Below are positions 34,192 through 41,742 of a stretch of 64,000 nt of DNA, one piece after another; within the stretch, counting starts at the first letter, position 1, and the number at the start of each line of letters is the position of its first letter. This DNA comes from Halosolutus halophilus (lineage in GTDB: Archaea; Halobacteriota; Halobacteria; Halobacteriales; Natrialbaceae), in contig NZ_CP094974.1 of assembly GCF_022869805.1 (NCBI RefSeq), positions 2,728,001-2,792,000 of the forward strand, given 5' to 3'. The translations under genes were made by a program, and so were the position numbers. Under the pieces are notes generated by a model. It saw only the letters and a program-made list of their open reading frames with translations, searched no databases and had not been told where the DNA came from.

Positions 34192-34428
34192 TCAGTCTGC
34201 GGTTGCGGCGACGGCTTCCTGCTCCCCCTCTCGCATGTTCGTCGTGATTCCCCCTGCGAGTGCAAAAACAGCAGCCTTGTGATCAGTTTTCGATTTGTGA
34301 ATCGATGTCGGTCGAATACCGCGCGACTCGTACTCGTCGAGGTCGATCTGACAATCGTTCCACTCTGCACACTGGTTCGATACCTCCGCAAGAAGGCCGT
34401 GAAGGTGAATGAGCTCCTGCTTCTTCAT
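34192..34428 (-). CDS. UPF0058 family protein
   Basis: A 78-residue protein: MKKQELIHLHGLLAEVSNQC, an acidic middle, then GIRPTSIHKSKTDHKAAVFA and GGITTNMREGEQEAV. The last two blocks are signatures of the archaeal UPF0058 family. Function unknown, cytoplasmic. An ATG six bases upstream (34434) is also possible: the AATATAAC box at 34455-34462 (minus strand) lies 25-31 nt from the two starts, so the transcript is leaderless or close to it. Confidence 0.92.
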   Translation of the reverse strand: MKKQELIHLHGLLAEVSNQCAEWNDCQIDLDEYESRGIRPTSIHKSKTDHKAAVFALAGGITTNMREGEQEAVAATAD

Positions 34429-34697
34429 AACCATCCAATCCTACCCACTGCAGGGTTATATTATTATCTTGAGTCGCGTTAACACGGCCCCTTTCTCCGA
34501 ATACTGGTGTGTCAACGCTCGGGAGCGAGCGAAGGGGCCACCTACCCGAACTGATCGACCGTCACGTCGCCGTTGTAGTCCGATATTACTCTCGTAAGGT
34601 CGGCTTTCTCCGCAATTTCTGACACTGGACCGTCGGAGAGTTAAACCGTCGCTACCCTGGGAACGACAGCGAGACGGAACGGTGATCGGCGACGCGG

Positions 34698-34877
34698 TTA
34701 GCCGAGCTGTTTCAACGTCTGGAGGTCACGGTCCGTCCGCATGAACTCGGACGTCCGGCGCGAGGCGTGACAGTTCGGGCAGTGAAACATTTCGGCGGGC
34801 GTGGGGAGTTCGTCCGGAGAAGTCTGCCAATCTTTCGCACATTCTGGACACAACAGTTGAATAGTCGTTTCGTCCAT
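34698..34877 (-). CDS. DUF7836-like zinc-ribbon protein
   Basis: A 59-residue protein: MDETTIQLLCPECAKDWQTS, then AEMFHCPNCHASRRTSEFMR. Two CxxC knuckles make a single zinc ribbon; the end (DLQTLKQLG) is a short helix. The ATG at 34877 lies about 30 nt behind a TTTTGCC box (minus strand), so leaderless, and I choose it over an in-frame ATG at 34904. It lies 115 nt downstream of the tfb stop in the same direction. A transcription-related role is suggested only by context. Confidence 0.82.
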   Translation of the reverse strand: MDETTIQLLCPECAKDWQTSPDELPTPAEMFHCPNCHASRRTSEFMRTDRDLQTLKQLG

Positions 34878-34984
34878 GTTATCGATGTGCACACGGGACG
34901 GCAAAAGCTTTGTCGCGCGTTCGAGTGTGACGGCACGAAAATTACCGCCGATCGGATGACAGACGACCTGCTGTGTCGGGAGTA

Positions 34985-35003
34985 CCGGGCCTTTAGGCCG
35001 GTG
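34985..35003 (-). terminator. Hairpin around the tfb stop codon
   Basis: On the minus strand CCGGCC-TAAA-GGCCCGG: a 6-bp GC stem whose loop holds the TAA stop of tfb. Archaeal terminators usually need a T-tract, which is absent here, so it may affect RNA end stability rather than termination. Confidence 0.35.
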
Positions 35004-35973
35004 CGGCGGTATCCGAGGCCTCGAGCAGTTCCTTGTACCGGTTGCGGATGGTAACCTCGGAGATGCTCGCGACTTCGCTGACGTCGTTCTGGGTGACCTT
35101 CTCGTTGGTCAGCAGGGCTGCGGCGTAGACCGCCGCGGCGGCGAGGCCGACCGGCGACTTGCCGCTGTGGACGCCCTTCTGTCGGGCCGACTCGAGCAGT
35201 TCGCGGGCCATCCGCTCGGTCTCGTCCGAGAGGTCGAGGTCGCTGACGAACCGGGGAACGTAGTGTTCCGGATCGGCCGGCTTGACCTCGAGTCCGAGTT
35301 CGCGGATGATGTACCGGTACGTGCGGGTCAACTCCATCTTGTCGACGCGGCTGACGGCCGAGATCTCGTCGAGGCTCCGGGGCGTACCGGCCTGTCGGGC
35401 GGCGGCGTACAGCGACGCCGTCGCGACGCCCTCGATCGACCGGCCCGGGAGGAGATCCTCCTCGAGCGCGCGGCGATAGATGACGCTCGCGGTCTCGCGG
35501 ACGTTCTCGGGGAGGCCGAGCGCGCTGGCCATCCGATCGATCTCGCCCAGCGCCTGTTTGAGGTTGCGCTCCTTGGAGTCGCGGGTGCGGAACCGCTCGT
35601 TCCAGGTGCGCAGGCGCTGCATCTTCTGACGCTGGCGACTCGAGAGCGCGCGGCCGTAGGCGTCCTTGTCCTGCCAGCCGATGTTCGTCGAGAGCCCCTG
35701 GTCGTGCATCATGTTCGTCGTGGGAGCCCCGACGCGGCTCTTCTCGTCCTTCTCGGCGGCGTCGAACGCGCGCCACTCCGGCCCGCGATCGATCTCGTCC
35801 TCTTCGACGACGAGACCACAGTCTTCACAGACCGTCTCGGCGTGCTCCGAGTCCGAGACCAGACGGCCGCCACACTCCGGGCACTGCTCCTGCTCGGTGG
35901 ACCGCGCCGTCGTTTCCTCTTCTCGGTCCGCCTCTTCCTCGTCCGTATAGGTTCTGATGGTCGTATCTGTCAT
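34993..35973 (-). CDS. tfb: Transcription initiation factor IIB
   Basis: Bridges TBP at the promoter to RNA polymerase. 326 residues, full length: acidic N-terminus, zinc ribbon CPECGGRLVSDSEHAETVCEDCG (about 35-57, two CxxC), B-reader/linker GPEWRAF, then two cyclin repeats (NLKQALGEIDRMASALGLPE; FVSDLDLSDETERMARELLE) and a helix-turn-helix at the end (NDVSEVASISEVTIRNRYKE) that reads the BRE. Haloarchaea have several TFBs with different promoter preferences; which paralogue this is cannot be told. A long AT-rich promoter region precedes it. Confidence 0.97.
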   Translation of the reverse strand: MTDTTIRTYTDEEEADREEETTARSTEQEQCPECGGRLVSDSEHAETVCEDCGLVVEEDEIDRGPEWRAFDAAEKDEKSRVGAPTTNMMHDQGLSTNIGWQDKDAYGRALSSRQRQKMQRLRTWNERFRTRDSKERNLKQALGEIDRMASALGLPENVRETASVIYRRALEEDLLPGRSIEGVATASLYAAARQAGTPRSLDEISAVSRVDKMELTRTYRYIIRELGLEVKPADPEHYVPRFVSDLDLSDETERMARELLESARQKGVHSGKSPVGLAAAAVYAAALLTNEKVTQNDVSEVASISEVTIRNRYKELLEASDTAAPA

Positions 35974-36038
35974 GGTATATCGGGTGGGTTACTCGGGGCT
36001 CCCGGGTGGGGTAACCAGAAGAAACCCGGTCGCCTCAG

Positions 36039-36130
36039 CTAACATATCGTTAGGCCGTAAGGCATATAAAGATTTCGCCTACTTTATAAACTACTCGCCT
36101 TTGTTGGTATATATGTTTTGGTTATATTGG
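36039..36130 (-). promoter_or_regulatory. tfb promoter region with several TATA boxes and an inverted repeat
   Basis: AT-rich segment with three TATA-like boxes on the minus strand: CTTTATATG (36063-36071), GTTTATAAA (36083-36091) and CATATATACC (36106-36115). The first predicts a start near 36040 and a leader of about 67 nt, exactly at an inverted repeat CTAAC-ATATC-GTTAG (36039-36053) that could be an operator. Confidence 0.5.
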
Positions 36131-36161
36131 TATTAATCGTGTAGATTGTCCCGGCGGTGAC

Positions 36162-36458
36162 TCACGGGGAGCCGTCTACGGTGAACAGGTGGCCGTCCGT
36201 CGGCACGTCGAACAGGCCGACGCGCGCACCGGCATCGAGCCAGGCGTGCCCGTAGGAAAACGACGCCAGGGCGTTGACGAGGTCGTCGTTCTCCCGGAAG
36301 TGGTTCCCGTCGGACAGGTAAGACTCGGCCATCTCCCGGCAGTCGGCGGCCGCCGCCGCCATCGGCGTTCCCTCGGGTGGTGCGATCGTCGCTTCGTCGA
36401 GCGCCTCCGCGAGTAACCGCCCGTAGCGATCCGTTTTCTCGTCTATGTCCGCGGCCAT
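36162..36458 (-). CDS. DUF357 domain protein
   Basis: A 98-residue archaeal protein: MAADIDEKTDRYGRLLAEAL, AAADCREMAESYLSDGNHFR, then DLVNALASFSYGHAWLDAGA. This helical pattern is DUF357, a conserved euryarchaeal family often next to information-processing genes; function unknown. The ATG at 36458 is chosen because upstream in-frame residues are basic. It is upstream of tfb in the same direction. Confidence 0.88.
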   Translation of the reverse strand: MAADIDEKTDRYGRLLAEALDEATIAPPEGTPMAAAAADCREMAESYLSDGNHFRENDDLVNALASFSYGHAWLDAGARVGLFDVPTDGHLFTVDGSP

Positions 36459-36579
36459 GTTCGGCACTCGTCGGTCAGCCCCGTAAGTCCGTCGTCGAGA
36501 CCGGGCACTTTCCTCAGTGACTGTCGAACCCGCTTTAGCCGGTGGATAGGTTTCAGCCATGCCGACGTACCGGTCGTGA

Positions 36580-37893
36580 ATGCGACTGATTCAGGTGCTC
36601 GTCCCGAATTGCAAACGGGACGAGGCGCTCCGGGCACTGGACCGCGAGGACATCGACTACGTCCGGACGGACGAACACAGCGACGATCTCGACGCCGAAC
36701 TCGTCACGTTCCCGGTCCCGACGCAGGCCGTCGAACACGTTTTGACGTCGCTACGCGAGGTCGGCATCGACGACGACTTCGTGATCGTCTCCTCGATCGA
36801 GACCGCTCGCACGCCTCAAATCGAGACCCTCGAAGAACGGTTCGTCAACGGAACGGAAGCCGACGACAGCATCGCACCCGAGGAGATTCGTTCGCGTGCG
36901 ATGAATATGACGCCCGGCCGACCCACCTACTACGCGATGACGCTGTTGAGCGCGCTCGTCGCGACCGCCGGTCTGTTGCTCGATTCGCCCGCGATCGTCG
37001 TGGGATCGATGGTGATCGCCCCACAGGTCAGCGCCGCACTGACCGGGACCGTCGGCCTCGTCCTGAACGATCGCCGGATGTTCCTCGACGGCCTCTCGTC
37101 GCTGGTAGTCGGCCTCGTCGTCGCCGTCCTCGGGGCCTTCGCGTTCTCGTGGCTGATTCGCTCCGGCGGGATCGTCCCGGTGACGATCGACATCACGGCC
37201 ATCGCCCAGGTGCAACAGCGGATCTCGCCGGAAGTACTCTCGCTGCTCGTCGGCGCTGCCGCCGGTGCTGCGGGCGCGTTCGGACTCGCGACGGCGATCC
37301 CCGTGTCGCTGGTGGGCGTGATGATCGCTGTCGCGCTGATTCCCGCCGCTGCAGCGGTCGGGATCGGACTGGCGTGGGGCAACGCCGGCGTCGCGATGGG
37401 TGCGTTCGTCCTGCTCGCGGTCAACGCGACGTCGATTCTGCTGGCCGGACTCGCCGTCTTCTGGTACCTCGGCTACCGACCGGAAGGCTGGATGGGCGGG
37501 AACCTCCGGGCGAACGTCGCGCGCGATCGGATCGGAACGCTCGCCGTCGTTCTCGTCCTCGGGGCCGTCGTTCTCGTCGGTGGGGGTCTCGTCCTCGGGC
37601 AGCACGTCGCCTTCGAGAACGCCGCCAACGACGAGGTCCGGACCGTCCTCGACGAGGACGTGTACGACGACCTCACGCTCGTCGAACTCCGGACCGAGTT
37701 CCACGACGGGGGAACAGCGAGCGACGAAACCGAAGTGACGATCGTCGTTCGACGGCCCGCGGACGTGCCGTACCCGACGCTGGTGACGAGCCTCGAAGCG
37801 GCGCTCGAGGATCGAACCGGCCACACCGTCTCGGTGGTCGTCGAGTACGTCGAGGGGTCGACGTCCCCGGACGGGGACGCTACCCCGTCGTAG
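36580..37893 (+). CDS. DUF389 (TIGR00341) membrane protein
   Basis: A 437-residue protein. Residues 1-110 are a soluble acidic domain (MRLIQVLVPNCKRDEALRAL, DYVRTDEHSDDLDAELVTFP). Then eight or so membrane helices including the family hallmark DSPAIVVGSMVIAPQVSAAL, and QRISPEVLSLLVGAAAGAAG, IPVSLVGVMIAVALIPAAAA. A soluble C-terminal domain ends it. Function unknown; DUF389 proteins are proposed transporters or channels. Close in sequence space to the following gene only by position (54 bp downstream). Confidence 0.92.
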   Translation: MRLIQVLVPNCKRDEALRALDREDIDYVRTDEHSDDLDAELVTFPVPTQAVEHVLTSLREVGIDDDFVIVSSIETARTPQIETLEERFVNGTEADDSIAPEEIRSRAMNMTPGRPTYYAMTLLSALVATAGLLLDSPAIVVGSMVIAPQVSAALTGTVGLVLNDRRMFLDGLSSLVVGLVVAVLGAFAFSWLIRSGGIVPVTIDITAIAQVQQRISPEVLSLLVGAAAGAAGAFGLATAIPVSLVGVMIAVALIPAAAAVGIGLAWGNAGVAMGAFVLLAVNATSILLAGLAVFWYLGYRPEGWMGGNLRANVARDRIGTLAVVLVLGAVVLVGGGLVLGQHVAFENAANDEVRTVLDEDVYDDLTLVELRTEFHDGGTASDETEVTIVVRRPADVPYPTLVTSLEAALEDRTGHTVSVVVEYVEGSTSPDGDATPS

Positions 37894-37953
37894 CAATCGG
37901 GAGAGGTTGCTGAGAACGCAAGCGGTTTAGGCCCAGTTTCCCAATGCATGGGC

Positions 37954-39273
37954 ATGAACGACCAGCCCCGCGTCGAGATCTATACCAAGGACGACTGTCC
38001 CTATTGTGACAAGGCGAAGTCCCTCTTCGACAGCAAGGGAATCGAGTACGAGGAGTACAACGTCACTGGCGACGACGAGCGCTTCGAGGAGATGGTCGAG
38101 CGGGCCGACGGCCGGAAGACCGCTCCCGAGGTCTTCATCGACGACGAACTGATCGGCGGCTGGGACGACACCTGCGAACTCGAGGAGACGGGCGAACTCG
38201 ACGAGAAGTTGGGCATCGCGGACGGGAGCGGAGACGAGGTCGAACACCGAAAACTGATCATCGCGGGAACCGGGATCGCCGGCCTCACCGCAGCGATCTA
38301 CGCCGGCCGCGCGAACAACGAGCCGCTGGTCATCGAGGGCGACGAACCCGGCGGGCAACTCACCCTCACGACCGACGTCGCGAACTACCCGGGCTTCCCC
38401 GAGGGGATCAGCGGTCCCGACCTCGTGAACAACATGAAAGAGCAGGCCAGGCAGTTCGGCGCCGAACTCGAGAACGGAATCGTCGAGTCGGTCGACGCCT
38501 CGTGTCGGCCGTTCCGCGTCGAGTTGACCAACGGCGACGTCTACACCGCCGACGCACTCATCGCCGCGTCGGGCGCGAGCGCGCGGACGCTCGGGATCCC
38601 TGGCGAGGACGAACTCATGGGCTACGGCCTCTCGACGTGTGCGACCTGTGACGGCGCGTTCTTCCGCGGCGAGGACATGCTCGTCGTCGGCGGCGGCGAC
38701 GCCGCCATGGAGGAAGCGTCCTTCCTCACGAAGTTCGCCGACACCGTCTACATCGCCCACCGACGCGAGGAGTTCCGCGCCGAGGACTACTGGGTCGATC
38801 GCGTCCACGAGAAGGTCGAGGAGGGCGATATCGAGATCATGAAGAACACGGAACTGATCGAACTCCACGGCTCCCAGGAGGCCGGCGTCGACTCCGTGAC
38901 CCTCGTCGAGAACGAGAAGGGCCACCCGACCGATCGGCTGGACGACCCCGAGACCAACGAGTTCGAGTTCGACGTCGGTGCCGTCTTCCTCGCCATCGGC
39001 CACACGCCGAACACGGAGTACCTCGAGGGCACCGGGGTCGAGATGGACGAGGAGGGCTACCTCCGCACCCAGGGCGGCGACGGGGGCGGCCAGACGGAGA
39101 CCGACGTGCCCGGCATCTTCGGCGCCGGTGACGTCGTCGACTACCACTACCAGCAGGCGGTGACCGCCGCCGGCATGGGGAGCAAGGCCGCACTCGACGC
39201 CGACGAGTACCTCGAGGACCTCGAACGGGCGAGTTCGAGCAGCGAGGCCGAGCCCGCCGCTGCAGACGACTGA
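37954..39273 (+). CDS. Glutaredoxin-thioredoxin reductase fusion protein
   Basis: A 439-residue fusion. Residues 1-90 are a glutaredoxin domain: VEIYTKDDCPYCDKAKSLFD with active site CPYC (15-18) and TAPEVFIDDELIGGW (cis-Pro and the GG motif). Residues about 99-420 are an FAD-dependent low-Mr thioredoxin reductase: HRKLIIAGTGIAGLTAAIYAG (FAD), ANYPGFPEGISG, redox site CATC (229-232), DMLVVGGGDAAMEEASF for NAD(P)H and VPGIFGAGDVVD at the end. The two domains could pass electrons from NAD(P)H through CATC to CPYC. Haloarchaea use gamma-glutamylcysteine rather than glutathione, so the Grx site may serve this or protein substrates. A TTTAGGCC box fits the ATG at 37954; the ATG at 37948 is an alternative. 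Confidence 0.92.
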   Translation: MNDQPRVEIYTKDDCPYCDKAKSLFDSKGIEYEEYNVTGDDERFEEMVERADGRKTAPEVFIDDELIGGWDDTCELEETGELDEKLGIADGSGDEVEHRKLIIAGTGIAGLTAAIYAGRANNEPLVIEGDEPGGQLTLTTDVANYPGFPEGISGPDLVNNMKEQARQFGAELENGIVESVDASCRPFRVELTNGDVYTADALIAASGASARTLGIPGEDELMGYGLSTCATCDGAFFRGEDMLVVGGGDAAMEEASFLTKFADTVYIAHRREEFRAEDYWVDRVHEKVEEGDIEIMKNTELIELHGSQEAGVDSVTLVENEKGHPTDRLDDPETNEFEFDVGAVFLAIGHTPNTEYLEGTGVEMDEEGYLRTQGGDGGGQTETDVPGIFGAGDVVDYHYQQAVTAAGMGSKAALDADEYLEDLERASSSSEAEPAAADD

Positions 39274-39283
39274 CGACGACCGA

Positions 39284-39460
39284 CTACTCCTCCGTCCAGC
39301 GATCGGCGAGCAGCGCCGCGATCACGACGCCGAAGGTCAGGGCGGACGACGCCCCGAGAACGGGATCGTCGAACGCGAGCACGAACGCCACACCGATCAG
39401 CCCCCCGATCGGCAACCCGATACCGAGCGCTTTGACGGTTCGTTCCGCCCGTTCGTTCAT
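39284..39460 (-). CDS. Small two-helix membrane protein
   Basis: A 58-residue protein: MNERAERTVKALGIGLPIGG, LIGVAFVLAFDDPVLGASSA, LTFGVVIAALLADRWTEE. Two hydrophobic helices with a short Asp loop. Family unknown. The ATG at 39460 is used since the frame upstream is hydrophilic and basic. Confidence 0.65.
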   Translation of the reverse strand: MNERAERTVKALGIGLPIGGLIGVAFVLAFDDPVLGASSALTFGVVIAALLADRWTEE

Positions 39461-39782
39461 CCCACCACCCGCTCGATCGGATCGGTCTGCCAACCCAGCA
39501 CGGACGTACGTGTGCCGTCCCGAGGCTTCAGTATACTGATCGCGACCGCACACCGAGTGCGTCGTGATCGATCTCTCGGCCACGCGATCAGGAGCGCCGC
39601 CCGCGGCCGACTCGAGGGCCTCCAGATCCGGCGCGGCCCGACCACCGGTCCGCGATACGGAGGGCGCCGAGAACGGGGACGAGCGCTCCGATCGTATCTC
39701 AAGCCCTCGAGCGATCGTAAGAGTCCCCGCGAGCGTCCGTAAGAGTCGACGATCGATGTGCGACGCGGAGACGGGCCCGGTG
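39461..39782. other. Gene-free region, 322 bp
   Basis: No supported gene. Near 39715-39760 the phrase CGTAAGAGTC occurs twice within 29 bp (GATCGTAAGAGTCCCCGCGAGCGTCCGTAAGAGTC), a small direct repeat downstream of the HTTM gene. Confidence 0.4.
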
Positions 39783-41369
39783 TCAGGTGTCGCGTTGTAC
39801 GAACTCGCCCGAACAATCGTACTCGATCAGCTGGTACTCGGTGACGTCCGGGGCTTCGTCGTACGGGCCGGATCGATCCGACATGCCGTAGACGGTGAGG
39901 GTCTCGACGTTCGTCTCGTGGGTCCTATTCCAGCGCTCACAGAGGTAGTTCGCGAAGTACGATCGATGGTTCTCGTTGTCGGCGTACCGCATGTTCGACA
40001 CGTACTTTCGCTCGCGCGCGGTGTCGTAGGTCGTGTCGACGTTCGGGGGCCGATCCCAGTCGACTTCCGAGTCGTGCAGGACGTCGACTTTCGACCCGTC
40101 TTCCAGTTCACCCGGAACGACGAGCCACTGTGCCGTCGAGGTCGGGTTGGGCGCGAACATCCGCCAGCTCTGATCGGCTTGCAGCGTGTCGAGGATCTCC
40201 GCTCCCGGATCGGGGACTTCGGTGTAGCCGACCGCCTCCCCGTTCGAGAGAACGACGAGGACGAGCAAGAGCCACGGGATCACCGTCGCGAACAGGACGC
40301 GACCGCGAGCGGCGACGGCCGAGAGCGACGGCGCTCGCGGACGATCCACGTCCGGAACGTCGAATTCGGGGACTGCGAGAACGGGTACCGTGGTCTGGAG
40401 TCGCTCAAGGGCCCGACGAAGGGGTGCAGCGATCCCGAGTCGCGCCGACACGGCGACGGCGCCGTCCCAGGCGCGAGGCGGGTAAAACAGCAGCAGGCCC
40501 GCAACGACGATCAGGGGGAACAGATCGATCCGGAGCGTGACGAGCATCCCGAGGTGCATCCCGGCGAACAGCGACGCGATCGCCGCCCGCCCGAATCCGG
40601 TCAGAAGGAGCAACAGCGGGGACAGGAGAATGAGCCCCATCCACGCGTACGTGAAGGCGCGCAACAGCAGGACCTGGTCCGCGAGGACGTTCCCGAGCAG
40701 AAACGTGAAGTGATCGGCCTGGAAGATGTAGACGACCGCCTCTCCCGCCATCCACTCGTCACTCTGGGTCTTGTGGATGGCGTTGGTCACGTACATGAGG
40801 AGGACCTGCAGGAGGACTGCCATCGTCCCCACGGACACCACGGTCGGACTCTGCCGATCCCGATCGACCCGCCGCGCGTCGACCGCCCACCGCGACCCGA
40901 GGGGCAGGAAGATCCCCCAGAAGAGGAGCATCCGGAATAGCACGTCACCGCCGTTGATGATCATCGGGTTTCGAAGGTGCAGCGAGATCAGCAGGACCCA
41001 CGAGACGATCGTCGCGATCCGCGTTCGATAGCCGACGAGCAGCGCGACGGCGACCACTCCTGCGACGCAAAACAGGAGCGCCTGCACCCACGCCTCACCC
41101 GAGATCGCGTGCAGGGAGTAGGAGTAAAGCGGCGAGTAGTCCGAGTACAGCGCTTCGCGCGGGAGCACGCCCGCGTCCGTGTAGAAGGTCTCGAGCTTCC
41201 GCGCCCGTCGGAGGAGGTCGACGAGCAACAACGCGCCGAGCGCGATTCGAAACGCCGCGAGGGCTCGCCGATCGATCTCGAATCGACGCTGGACGCCCGC
41301 CGCGAGTCGGTCCAGGCCGTTCGTGATGCGATTCCGTACGGTTGAGCGTCGTTGCCGATCCGGTGTCAT
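39783..41369 (-). CDS. HTTM-domain membrane protein
   Basis: A 528-residue integral membrane protein. The first 340 residues hold about nine helices with the HTTM pattern (DRRALAAFRIALGALLLVDL, ETFYTDAGVLPREALYS, ISLHLRNPMIINGGDVLFRM, HKTQSDEWMAGEAVVYIFQ). HTTM is the family of vitamin K-dependent gamma-carboxylase; many prokaryotic members have unknown substrates. The last 150 residues are soluble and polar (SWRMFAPNPTSTAQWLVVPG, KYVSNMRYADNENHRSYF), presumably exposed. Ends 40 nt before nothing notable; stands alone between small membrane protein and S-layer gene. Confidence 0.85.
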   Translation of the reverse strand: MTPDRQRRSTVRNRITNGLDRLAAGVQRRFEIDRRALAAFRIALGALLLVDLLRRARKLETFYTDAGVLPREALYSDYSPLYSYSLHAISGEAWVQALLFCVAGVVAVALLVGYRTRIATIVSWVLLISLHLRNPMIINGGDVLFRMLLFWGIFLPLGSRWAVDARRVDRDRQSPTVVSVGTMAVLLQVLLMYVTNAIHKTQSDEWMAGEAVVYIFQADHFTFLLGNVLADQVLLLRAFTYAWMGLILLSPLLLLLTGFGRAAIASLFAGMHLGMLVTLRIDLFPLIVVAGLLLFYPPRAWDGAVAVSARLGIAAPLRRALERLQTTVPVLAVPEFDVPDVDRPRAPSLSAVAARGRVLFATVIPWLLLVLVVLSNGEAVGYTEVPDPGAEILDTLQADQSWRMFAPNPTSTAQWLVVPGELEDGSKVDVLHDSEVDWDRPPNVDTTYDTARERKYVSNMRYADNENHRSYFANYLCERWNRTHETNVETLTVYGMSDRSGPYDEAPDVTEYQLIEYDCSGEFVQRDT

Positions 41370-41690
41370 TGTGTTGAGAGTCCGTCTGTCACGACTCTCG
41401 GGCAGATCGGTATAAGCTTGTTGAACGGTGAAACGATCGTTTCACGAACCGCGGGACCGCCGCTTCCGTCCGGACGGCCGTTCGAACCGATCGATCGCTG
41501 CCGAGCCGTCACGAGCGTATCGACCGTCGGCGCCTCCGATGGACGGTCGGTCGCGGCCGATCGGACGGCCGGTCGTCGATCGTCGTCACGGGACGTCGGT
41601 TCCTCGCGCCGAGTCGCTTCGTTGCGCCGAAGAGCGTCGAGGAGCGTCGATCGTGGCGGGCGGCGTGGCCGTCGCTGGCCGGTGTAGTCG
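41370..41690. other. Gene-free region between HTTM and S-layer genes
   Basis: No supported gene in about 320 bp. It holds the downstream flank of the S-layer gene and the upstream flank of the HTTM gene, with an AT-rich patch at 41408-41430 (GGTATAAGCTTGTTGAACGG) likely to be the HTTM promoter on the minus strand. Confidence 0.4.
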
Positions 41691-41691
41691 C

Positions 41692-41710
41692 CGATAAAAA
41701 TGAAATCGCA
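41692..41710 (-). terminator. T-tract terminator of the S-layer gene
   Basis: On the minus strand, 40 nt after the stop, the sequence reads GATTTCATTTTTATC. Runs of T at such distance are the usual archaeal intrinsic terminator and fit a highly expressed gene. Confidence 0.55.
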
Positions 41711-41742
41711 AGGGCCGGAACGAATTCCGGTAGTTCTACAGC

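Noticed and set aside
36576-37913. Overlapping + strand frame beside the DUF389 gene
   Set aside because: Arg/Asp-rich out-of-frame shadow; the true frame has membrane helices and DUF389 motifs.
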